A stretch of DNA of 64,000 bases from Zelopaecilomyces penicillatus (taxonomy: Eukaryota > Ascomycota > Sordariomycetes > Hypocreales > Pseudodiploosporaceae). The position numbers and the translations under genes were made by a program. The stretch covers positions 186,001 to 250,000 of the forward strand of contig VCCP01000004.1 of the NCBI GenBank assembly GCA_005765155.1, written 5' to 3'. Every line of letters starts with the position of its first letter. Within the stretch, counting starts at the first letter, position 1. The notes beneath the pieces were generated by a model. It saw only the letters and a program-made list of their open reading frames with translations, did no database searches and was not told the origin of the DNA. Of the stretch, positions 34,918-44,517 are shown piece by piece.

Positions 34918-35574
34918 ATATACCAGACTCTAGCACTTAATTATATATTATTAATATAGATAAGATAACCAATCTCTAACCTATTCCCTAAAGGCTTCTT
35001 AAAGCATTATATTCTATTAAAAGGACTTAACTAATCTAACTATACTAGCCCTTATTAAATTATTACCTTACTATACCAAATCTTATAGCTATATATCCAA
35101 CTTAATATCACATTTCCCCTAACCATATATAAGAAAAAAAACCTCAAACCATTAATACAACCAACCAATAACTAGTATAGAAATGAACTTATAGCTAGCT
35201 ACAATACACAGTAATTAAATACCCAGCTCTAGGTAGGTAAAGAATATATATACGCATAGCAGTGTATCTAGATAGCTCCTATACATTGGAGCAATCACAA
35301 CACAGCATCACTACACCGAATGTATCTGCATGTCCAGGTTACACAATCCCATACTTTACATCCCTGCCCTCAAACTATCGTCCAGTTACCGCTCCTTTTC
35401 CATCCAGCTATTTCCCTCTCTCAATAACAGGTTTCTCATCAAAGAAAGGAACACACGGTGTCAACAACGCCAATGGTCGCGGATACCTTGCTTAAGTGGC
35501 CCTTTGAGAAATTTTTGTTTACTTCAATGACACACAGAGGCTGCTGGTGTAAAACGACTTCAGACAAGTCTAGC
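34918..35574. other. Transition from RIP block to normal-GC DNA
   Basis: Base composition climbs from AT-rich to near normal between about 34.9 and 35.3 kb. Short open frames around 35262-35530 have no recognisable content. This segment is downstream (3') of the small secreted protein gene. Confidence 0.5.
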
Positions 35575-35778
35575 TTACGCCTTGGGCTTGGCGACACATC
35601 TTCCCATCACACTCAAACCGCCACTGGGCCAGCAGAAAAAGCCGGGTGGGCAGTTGTCGAGAGAGCCGATGGCGCATGCTCGGCCTGCTTGACGGGCGAC
35701 AAGATCGTCGTTTTCAACAGGGGCGGCGGCGGAGAGGCCAGCAAGGGCAAATGTGGCGATGAGGCTGATGAAACGCAT
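35575..35778 (-). CDS. Small secreted cysteine-containing protein
   Basis: 67 residues in one exon. The N-terminus MRFISLIATFALAGLSAAAP is a clear signal peptide with likely cleavage near residue 19. A short acidic stretch follows, with VAR-Q resembling a propeptide site, then a core with four cysteines (CAIGSLDNCPPGFFC and a final GRC). It ends in a Lys/Ala tail. Two disulfide bonds are plausible. Such proteins in plant- or insect-associated fungi are often called effectors or antimicrobial peptides; I do not recognise the family and assign no activity. The gene lies 0.7 kb from the RIP block and has a decayed partial paralogue at 37469-37556. ATG context is AAAATGC, preceded by a short run of ACA repeats that is shared with the paralogue. 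Confidence 0.65.
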   Translation of the reverse strand: MRFISLIATFALAGLSAAAPVENDDLVARQAGRACAIGSLDNCPPGFFCWPSGGLSVMGRCVAKPKA

Positions 35779-37468
35779 TTTGTTGTTGTTTTCTTAAGTG
35801 CTGAGGATGTTGGTTGTAAAGCTTAACGAAGAATGTTTTTGAATGGATAAACAGGATTCAAGATGAAGGCGGAAGTGCTATGCCATCTTATAGCTTTCAA
35901 TATGCTCGATGAAAACACATGGTGGCAGGCCAATCAACGCACCCTGATCGGCAATGACGTGAGAGGGGACGTCTAACATAGGCATCGTGAAAGAAGATGC
36001 CTGCCCTTCTACCACCAAGTTTACACTAGTACAGGACAACATCACCTATTATAGATTAGTGTGGTACAATATCACATATTACGGGTTTTCTTGCCGAGTC
36101 TATTGGTACCGTACCCCCGTGATTCCCGAATTAGCGCCAAGAAGCAACAACGCACTCTCTCCAGTTCTAATTTGCGAAACGGATCGTCGTGGGGGAGCGA
36201 ATAGCAAGAGCACATTCACACAGGCAATTACTTCAATTCAACGTTCAATGGCTCGGCGGCTCTTGATTTGTAAGGATAGAGTTGTTGGGGGACCGACCAA
36301 CGACTCTCTCTCTATGAGTAATACCGTGATCGATATCGGCGAGTCAGTTTCCCGCATCGCATGATAGTTGGTCAATTATAGATCTGGGTTATCTTGAACC
36401 AATATCATAATTAACAAGTATGAAAAAGCTCACCGCGCAGCTTTCCCTGATGTTATACCAACACTACCTAAGCTGCAATTGAGTGATTAACCCATTTTCA
36501 CAGCACTAACCCAGGAGAAGGGTCGCAAACTAATGCCGTAGTCTTTTACACACCTACACATCAATACAACGATCTATTTTGGTCACGCAGGATCACATCG
36601 CGCACGGCAATTGGAGCAAATATCAACGGCATCTTAGTAACTAGAGGGAGCAACTACCAGCAAGCCGAACGATGCCGCCCCGCATAATCCCCATCTGCCC
36701 GATCTGATTGACAGTTGGTTGGGGATGAAACACGGAGAATTCTGGTCTCTTCAGCAGCAGCGAGTCATGCACCAACATCTGGTTTACCGTCTTCAGAAGT
36801 ATTCATGTCCCTACCAAGGGGCTGCTTTATTTAACGTATAATCTCGTGTGTGCCTAACCCTGAGCTGAACTTCTCTTCTTCAAGCAACCCTCAGCCTCTG
36901 ACACATGCTGACGGCTGCATAAGCAAACCCCACACAAACCGCCACTACTCAACGTATTAAATAACTTTGCCAAGAGTTGACTCGTGGAGTAAGCAATCAA
37001 GAATGTAGGTTACAACCATGACACCTCACGTGAGAATTCGCCCAAAGTCTTTTGTCTCCAAGAGCTTGCCCCGTGGGTGTTGTCGTATGGTTGTCATATT
37101 AGAAGACGTGTGTTCTCAAATGCGATGCTTTAAGTACAGATAGAAGATGTTTTGACTCTCGTGTCTGATTGACGTTTCTCTTATCTTCTAACCACCGTGC
37201 TCTTTTTCACTAACAGGCTCTCGGCCGCAACATAGGGAAGGCACAATAACATTGGCTTTGGCTCTGGCTGTGGGCGCGAAGCGACCGCCGGGGGTTGCGC
37301 CCCAAGTGGCAAAAATGTACTGCACTTTGTTACTTTAAGTCACCCTCATTACAGCAGATATTTAGCTTAATTCCTGGGGATAGAGGGACCAAATGCACTC
37401 AAATTTCAAGTGCCAAACCAAGTAGCAGGGTGAACTGTTATGGAGAGCACCAAATGGGGATATTCTAT
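35779..37468. other. Intergenic, no gene recognised
   Basis: Normal-GC DNA. A 125-codon plus-strand frame at 35987-36364 has no domain, signal peptide or coding-like composition, and I treat it as chance. The part nearest 35779 is presumably the promoter of the small secreted protein gene. Confidence 0.5.
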
Positions 37469-37556
37469 AGGTAACAAACTCCTTCTTCTCAACCAGAGTA
37501 GCGGCGGAGAGGCCAACGATGACGCCGGTGATACTTATTGTGTTGTTGTTATATGC
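37469..37556 (-). pseudogene. Decayed partial paralogue of the small secreted protein gene
   Basis: The plus strand from about 37469 to 37556 aligns with 35694-35786: GCGGCGGAGAGGCCA is identical, a gap of about 16 bp follows, and TGTTGTTGTT upstream of the start is also shared. The position of the start codon reads ATA instead of ATG. Only the signal-peptide and pro-region part is recognisable; the cysteine core cannot be traced. The 74-codon open frame covering this spot (37362-37586) is a by-product. Confidence 0.5.
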
Positions 37557-38474
37557 CTGAGGATATGAGTTAGATTGAGAAAGCATGCTCTACTGATGGA
37601 ATGGGTATAGGGACACCGAGATAGAAACAATATTTAAAAAATGCTACACCGCTTCATAGGTTTTCATCTTTCCATGCGCTCATAACAGCGGATCAAATTA
37701 AAAAAAAAAACTTGAAAAGGGGACATTTCTGCCTTTCTTGTTGATATACAGTACCTGCAATCCCAGGTCGGGTGGTCTACTTGGCAGAATCTAGAAGACA
37801 AATTTAATGCTGTCGTACTACACTAGGCATCCTGTGAAAGGCGTACGTAGTAAAAGGATTAAGAAACCAGCCTCAGAGCGGATGTAGCTTTTCTTATTCC
37901 GCCGCTAAGACGCCAAGTCCGAAGAATATAGTCGTAATTGGCCTAATCCTCCTTCTCCTAGCCAATCAGGCTGTATAACCAGACAGGCTTATGAAGCTGA
38001 CAGCAGCAAACCAAACGGCACGGCACGAATAGCCCCCGATAGCTCCGGGGTGAAACGCGGAGGAAACGGGTTCTTGAGCAGCGCTTCAAGCACTACCACT
38101 GTATTATACCATAGAACCAGGTTGCGCTTGTTATATCTCACGCCAAAGAATTAACACCGAGCTCTGCCTCCAGAAGGATTGTGTTCATCTCGTGTTGTAC
38201 TTATCCATTTCATCCATGTCGCTTCACACGGCATGCTTGGATCGGCATTCGGCAATGCCCAAAACCTGCTAAACCGGGTTTGAGCTTTATCAAGACATAT
38301 CCCGATAGTATATATAGATGATGAAAAATACTACCATATCTGCCCCTTTTAATAAAACACTTAGACCCCTCTCATCCGTACGGGTGACAAGTTTTTATAC
38401 CCAGTTGAGTTTTTCCATTCAAACACCAGACCAACCAATACTCGTTAAGCTGCCCTCGTGCAGCCTTCAAGAAA
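37557..38474. other. Intergenic; promoter of the aldehyde dehydrogenase
   Basis: No gene seen. A TATA-like stretch, GTATATATAGATG, lies at about 38308-38320, some 160 bp before the ATG at 38475. A poly-A run of 12 lies near 37699-37710. Confidence 0.45.
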
Positions 38475-38856
38475 ATGTTGTTCGGCGCCCCTCCTCTGGT
38501 TTCAGACCAAATTTCAATCCTAGAGAAATTACCCATTGAAACCCGGCTCTTTATCAATGGGGAGTTCGTCCCGGCTAATAGCGGGCGGACGTTTGATGTC
38601 ATCAACCCAGCTACTGAGCGCATTAGCGCCACGGTCCATGAGGCAGATGCAAGTGATGTCGATTATGCTGTCATTGCCGCCAAGGCAGCATTCCCTGCAT
38701 GGTCTGACCTTGCTCCTTCAGAGCGTGCCCGCTATCTTGTCAAGCTCGCGGACGCGCTGGAAAAGAATTTCGCTGAGATAGCCTACTTGGATAGTATTAG
38801 CATGGGGAAACCTGTGGACAAGGATTGTGAGTGCCTATTTGAAAGTCCCCCCGATG

Positions 38857-38887
<31 letters not shown>

Positions 38888-40065
38888 TATTCCAGCATCT
38901 AGAAGTAGACTAACATGTCAGCGTTTTAGTTTCAACTCTTATGGCTATCAATGGGCTGCGATATATCGCAGGGAGAGCATATGAAATCCAAGGAGAGACG
39001 TCTCTTAATACACCGGGGTTTCTAAACCTCACGTTCCGCCAGCCCTACGGCGTTTGCGGCGCAATCACGCCGTGGAATATCCCGTTGACCATGGTAACGC
39101 TGAAGCTCGGCCCGGCTCTGTTGACTGGAAACACAATCGTTATCAAGACTTCCGAAAAGGCTCCTTTGAGTTCATTGGTCCTCGCCAGGTGTTGCCAGGA
39201 AATTGGCCTCCCCAGGGGCGTTGTCAATATCCTAAGTGGGTTTGGTCAGCCCTGCGGAGATGCTATAGCGCGACACATGGATATCAGAAAGTTGTCCTTT
39301 ACTGGATCTACTGCTACGGGGAAGATGATCAAGAAGGCGGCAGCAGAGTCGAATCTCAAGAATGTTACTGCTGAGCTCGGTGGGAAAAGCCCACTCATTA
39401 TTTTCGAGGATGCGGATATCCCAAAGGCTGCTCAAGCAGCTGCATTCTCCATCCTCATCAACTCCGGCCAAACATGTATCGCCAGCTCTCGCGTATATGT
39501 CCAATCCAGCATCGCCAGCCAATTCATCAGCGCTGTCAAAATCGCAATGGCGGCCATGGGGACTTCCGGAGACCCTGTGGCCGCAGGGACTGCCCGAGGC
39601 CCTCAGGCAGACAAGTTGCAGTTCCAGCAGGTATCAAGGTTCCTCGAGGAAGCGAAGAGTGAAGGTGTAGAGATTGTCATGGGCGGGAGCCACGAAGAAA
39701 AGCCCGGTTACTACATTCAGCCAACGATTCTCAAGGACGTCCCAGAGACGTCGAGGGTGTTCCAAGAAGAAATCTTTGGTCCTGTAATGTGCCTCGGCAC
39801 GTTTGAAGACGAGGATACAGTGCTCAAAAACGCCAATCATTCCGAGTTTGGACTATACGCCTCGGTTTTCACCAGGGATATCTCGCGCGGTATCCGTGTT
39901 GCCAAACGATTCGAGGCTGGGAATGTGGGTATCAATTGTTCAAGTCCAGTTGGGGCTATTGACATGCCATTTGGTGGCTGGAAACAGAGTGGTGAAGGGC
40001 GAGAGAACTCTAAACACGGAATGGAGGCTTGGACAGAGCTCAAGTCCGTGTACATAGCTCTTTAA
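38475..40065 (+). CDS. NAD(P)-dependent aldehyde dehydrogenase
   Basis: Two exons, 38475-38826 and 38930-40065, give 495 residues, the usual length of the ALDH superfamily. The 103 bp intron (GTGAGT...TTTTAG) joins GKPVDKD to FSTLMAING. Hallmarks: PWNIPL in the cofactor-binding half, FTGSTATG, the general-base Glu in TAELGGKSP (about residue 265), the catalytic Cys in SGQTCIASSR (about residue 299) and EEIFGPV. The enzyme oxidises an aldehyde to the carboxylic acid with NAD or NADP; closeness to the ALDH1/2 type suggests a broad cytosolic enzyme, and the substrate cannot be read from sequence. There is no targeting peptide. The GMC oxidoreductase 2.1 kb downstream on the same strand could supply aldehydes. 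The intron carries ten ATT units. Confidence 0.92.
38858..38887 (+). repeat. (ATT)10 microsatellite inside the ALDH intron
   Basis: Ten perfect ATT units within the 103 bp intron, making up nearly a third of it. Length changes here would not affect the protein but could vary among strains. Confidence 0.95.
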
Positions 40066-42204
40066 GTGATGCTTGGTTTTTTTAATACGACGTGATGTTG
40101 TTGAAAGCAGGTGTATTATTCAAGAAGGTTACGCTTGTTACTGCAAAGGATAGTCATTGATATATAATTCATGCGATAGCAGAAAATAGGGAGAAATGTG
40201 GCAATGATGCTCCTCATAATCGGTAAAGACGCTCATTCGATGATCTTGAGTGCCCCTACATATCCGGACTATAAGACCTAGATCACACCCCCCCTACACT
40301 AAAACTATCATCCTCCCACAGATACCCTTTTAGTCCTACCATTTCTGTCTCCCAATGTCGTGGAGTGACTTGAATATCTTTGCTGCTATCATTGTATCTG
40401 ACATAAGATGAACGTCTTTTGCCTTTACCTGTTGAATACAGCATGGCATCCACCGATAGCTACGTCTATTTGGGACAATTGCAATTTAATGACAATATAG
40501 CCAACCCAACGGTATCTGTAATGCTTCTTAAACAGACGTAGATGCCGTTGAAAACCTTCCCGTGTACACTTGTCGTTGTAATGATCCTCTTGAGACCTAC
40601 ATACACAGCGTGACTATATGAATCCCCGCGGTATGAACCAGCTTATCCGTGCTCGCCATGTCAGAGTTAGTATTTCATCGTCTACAACCCTCCCCCACCA
40701 TCAATGATGGATCAAAATACCTAATTGAACCAATACTAGTCTCCATTCATCCATCCTGGATCTACATTGGTCATTGTCTGCATGCCGAAAGCCGGAAGCC
40801 GGATGGGCCGGCCTAATTACAACTGGCCCCCTGCAACTATAGTACTTCCTATATCAGTACCTTACTTAGGGTATCATCTACATACCAAATGCCTACATCC
40901 CCATACACGAAAACAGTTTAATAATCCATCTAATTCCAAGACTCAGACCTTTCATATATACCACGTGCAACAAGTTTCCATCCCATCTCAGTTAAACATC
41001 ACATCCACCATCACGGATTGGCTGACTTATCCAGTATTTACAGTTTCTTGGCGCATGGGCCTAAAGTCACATTACCCCTGTCCCACCACGTCCCACTCTC
41101 TCCATCAACAACCTCGGCTCACCTTTCCCATCCACATCCAATAACCACACCAGATTTAAACAATTAAGCTGCCCTGGGCTGGACGCTGGTGGCTTGTGAT
41201 TTCCCCTCTCGGCTATTTCTTTCTTCCTCTTCTGTCGTCTTTCTTCCCTTTTGTTTTATTTATTTTCGGCATTCGCAGCCATCCTTTCCGAGGCCGGGCG
41301 CAGTTGAACTAAAAATCTTGGCTTTTCGATGCAACATTGTAAAAAATCGTCATATATCATCCGAATCAAGGCATGATTGTCAGGATCTAGTACAAATGAG
41401 AGCCTAGTCCCATTGTACGTGCGATGCTTCCCTTCCTCTTTGCGGGGTAGAAACAAACGAACGAACAAACAAACACGCACAGATGGAGTATTAACCGATA
41501 ATTGCCACTCTCGTGTTCCCCCCCCCCCCCCTTGTTCGGCTGGTGTTGCCCGCCGGAACGGACTCATTCCGGCGATGTGGTTATGACCGCGTCCGTGAAT
41601 GTAGTTAGTGCAGATTTGCCATCACACAGGGTGTGGAGAGAAGTGCCGATCGGTCTGATCTCTGTGTCTGCCTCTCTCTCTCTCTCATTCTTGTTCATCT
41701 CACTCTTCATAGGGAAGAATCGGGCGCTCGCTTTCCATAGGGCCGTCGGGGTAACTCCACCAACTCCTTGTTGCACCCAACCACAATATCAGGTTAGCCT
41801 CAACACGGATGTAAGCCATAAATAACTACGTAATTAGCTACTCACTTCTTAAAAGCATTGGCCCAATTCTAAATGCCGGGTTCAAGGCCCGCTTGTCCCA
41901 TGTAGGATCGGCCCTAAAAAAACGCCTCCACACCTCTTTCAGGAACCCGATTTTCCAGTCCTTACCAGATGCAGCTGTCACGGCACAGACAGGCGAGATG
42001 ATTCGAGGTGATGAATGGAAATCAATTTCACGCAAAGGTAGCATCCATGCATCAGATGAGGCTCCATCATATAAAAGCCGCCGGTCACCCTGGCGAATCC
42101 TCTGTCGAAGTCGTCAACCCCTAGGTTCTAGGTTCTCACCCAGTTTCCCATTCCCACAATACTTTTTATCTAATTTGGGGAATTGAAAGTTCAAAAACCT
42201 CAGG
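40066..42204. other. Long intergenic region / promoter of the GMC oxidoreductase
   Basis: 2.1 kb with no recognisable gene. The frames at 40767-41144 and 41189-41825 are low-complexity or chance. It contains CAAACGAACGAACAAACAAAC (about 41454-41474), a run of 14 C at 41518-41531, and TCTCTCTCTCTCTC near 41674-41688, the pyrimidine-rich kind of DNA common before fungal start sites. Confidence 0.5.
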
Positions 42205-44133
42205 ATGCGTGTTTCCGGGCTTCTAGGTGCAAGCCTCTTCACCCTTACCGCCGCCGTCGAACTCACCGGCTATGAATTCGTCGTCGTCGGCTCCGGCGCC
42301 GGCGGTGGCCCCCTCGCTGCTCGTCTCGCCATGGCCGGCCACAAGACTCTCCTCATTGAAGCCGGCGAAGATCACGGCCTGAGCAACAACTACACCGTGC
42401 CTGCATACTCTGCGCTCGCCTCTGAAGATGAGGCCATGGCGTGGAACTTCTTCGTCCGCCACTACGCCGACGAGAAGAGACAGGCGCGCGACTTCAAGAC
42501 TACCTACAAGACCCCATCTGGCGCTGAGTACACGGGTCTCGATCCGCCCAAGGACTCCAAGATGATGGGCACGCTGTATCCTCGAACAGGAACCCTCGGA
42601 GGTTGCACCGCTCACAACGCTCTCATCGCTTTGTACCCGCACCGGTCTGACTTTGACTCCATCGCCACACTTACGGGGGACTCGTCGTGGTCCGCGGATA
42701 ACATGCGCAAGTACTACGCCAGAATGGAGAACAACAAGCTATTTGGGTTCAACAAGGGCCACGGACGGAAAGGCTGGTACTCTGTGGAGCAAGCGTCGTT
42801 GAGCATCCCGTTGCAGGACGGACAGCTTCTTAGCATGTTCCTCGGAGGCGCCTTTGCTCTTGGCAAACTTCTCAAATCCGTCGGTAGCTTGCTCACCCTC
42901 CTTGCCGCCGATGCCAACGCCGACACCGTGTCTCGAGACATGAACAGCGGTTACTACCAGACCCCAATCTCAACAGAAGACGGCAGCCGCTCTGGTTCCC
43001 GCGAGTTCATCGTCGCCGTCCGAGATGCCATCAACAAAGACGGAAGCAAGAAATACCCTCTCGATGTCCGCATGAACTGCCACGTCACCAAGGTCCTCTT
43101 CGACACCACCGTCAGTCCTCCGCTCGCCACCGGCGTGGAATTCCTCGACGGAGCTTTCCTGTACAAAGCCAGCCCACGCTCAAAGACCGCCAAGGCTGGC
43201 ATAAAGGGCACCGCCAAGGCCTCGCGCGAAGTCATCATCGCTGGTGGCGCGTACAACTCCCCCCAGATCCTTATGCTCAGCGGCGTTGGACCCAAAAGCG
43301 AACTGCAAAAGCACAAGATCCCCGTCATTGCTGATCTCCCCGGTGTTGGCACCAATCTCCAGGATCACTACGAGGTCGCCGTGCAGGCCCGTGTGCCCAA
43401 GGACTTCCGCGCCCTCGACGGCTGCACCTTTGGCTTCAACGGCCAGCCTGATGCCTGTCTCGACAGATGGGAGAACCCTATCCTCGGCGACCGTGGCACA
43501 TATGCCTCTTCTGGTCTTGGAGTTGCCATCTTGTACAAGAGCACGGCTACAGAAAGGGGCGAGTGGGATGTCTTTGCGTTTGGTGGTCCCGTTAACTTCC
43601 GCGGATACTTCCCGCAGTACAGTATCAACATCACCGAGAAGCACGACCTCTTCACTTGGGCGATCCTCAAGTCTCACCCTCGCAACACCGCCGGTACTGT
43701 TAGACTCCGCTCCTCGGACCCCCTTGACGTACCGGACATTGTCTACAACTACTTCGACACCGGCTCCAAGGGCGCCGCAGACGACCTCCAAGCCATTTTT
43801 GAAACCGTCGGAGTTGCGCGAAAGGCTTTCAAGGGCGCTGGCATCAAACTGGAAGAAGTCCTCCCCGGCTCCGATGTCACCTCTCAGGAAGACATCGAGA
43901 CCTACATCAAGGACACCGCCTGGGGTCACCACGCCTCATGCACATGCCCCATCGGCGCTGACAGCGATCCGATGGCCGTGCTGGATTCTAGCTTTAGAGT
44001 GAGGAAAGTCCAGGGATTGCGTGTCGTGGATGCGTCAGTGTACCCGCGCATTCCGGGTACGTTTACAGCGATTTCGACGTACATGGTTGGCGAGAAGGCG
44101 GCGGATGTAATTATGAGCCAGATCAAGTCATGA
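42205..44133 (+). CDS. Secreted GMC-family FAD oxidoreductase
   Basis: 642 residues, single exon. Residues 1-18 form a signal peptide. The FAD dinucleotide-binding motif VVVGSGAGGG (about 26-35) and the ribose-binding Glu in LLIEAGED follow. The GMC signature GTLGGCTAHNALI lies at about 131-143 and AGGAYNSPQILMLSGVGP at about 347-364. The catalytic His lies in GHHASCTCPIG (about 574-576). GMC enzymes oxidise alcohols (sugars, choline, aryl or fatty alcohols), often passing electrons to O2. The substrate is unknown; the signal peptide suggests an extracellular or secretory-pathway enzyme. In the last motif, YPRIPGTFTAIS, the usual His/Asn-Pro pair is not obvious. It lies downstream of an ALDH gene and converges with a Zn2Cys6 regulator 384 bp away. 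Confidence 0.9.
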   Translation: MRVSGLLGASLFTLTAAVELTGYEFVVVGSGAGGGPLAARLAMAGHKTLLIEAGEDHGLSNNYTVPAYSALASEDEAMAWNFFVRHYADEKRQARDFKTTYKTPSGAEYTGLDPPKDSKMMGTLYPRTGTLGGCTAHNALIALYPHRSDFDSIATLTGDSSWSADNMRKYYARMENNKLFGFNKGHGRKGWYSVEQASLSIPLQDGQLLSMFLGGAFALGKLLKSVGSLLTLLAADANADTVSRDMNSGYYQTPISTEDGSRSGSREFIVAVRDAINKDGSKKYPLDVRMNCHVTKVLFDTTVSPPLATGVEFLDGAFLYKASPRSKTAKAGIKGTAKASREVIIAGGAYNSPQILMLSGVGPKSELQKHKIPVIADLPGVGTNLQDHYEVAVQARVPKDFRALDGCTFGFNGQPDACLDRWENPILGDRGTYASSGLGVAILYKSTATERGEWDVFAFGGPVNFRGYFPQYSINITEKHDLFTWAILKSHPRNTAGTVRLRSSDPLDVPDIVYNYFDTGSKGAADDLQAIFETVGVARKAFKGAGIKLEEVLPGSDVTSQEDIETYIKDTAWGHHASCTCPIGADSDPMAVLDSSFRVRKVQGLRVVDASVYPRIPGTFTAISTYMVGEKAADVIMSQIKS

Positions 44134-44517
44134 GTCTTGATATTATATCGGGGTCTGGTGTAATTGATCAATAAGCGATGATGTTTTGTCATGAAATCTT
44201 TCAACTGTCATAGCAGACAGTGTATTTGCACATGTATTTGCAACTATATATAATGTTTACAATGCCAGCTCATTTCACGTAGCCACGTATCATCTCATCT
44301 CGCATTGATTTTGAAACCGATGCCTCATAAAGTTGTATATGTCTCCCATCTCCCAATCTCTGCTACGTCGGCGATACTTCCCAACCAAGCAATCCATCAG
44401 CTGTAAAGTCCGTGTTTCCTAGCGAAAGAATCGCAACCTCTCATTGCCCTCTCATTGCCCTCTCATGATTACAACGCCCATACTTAGCATAGATAGGTAG
44501 CATGGCAATAGAAGCCA
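44134..44517. other. Convergent 3' spacer between GMC and regulator genes
   Basis: Holds the 3' ends of two convergent genes. The only notable sequence is a repeated CTCTCATTGCC near 44437-44465. No gene. Confidence 0.6.

Noticed and set aside
35987..36364. 125-codon plus-strand frame
   Set aside because: No domain, signal peptide or good start context; the composition looks random.
43180..43932. 250-codon antisense frame across the GMC gene
   Set aside because: It lies opposite a clear GMC coding region; its length reflects GC-biased third positions, and no domain is seen.
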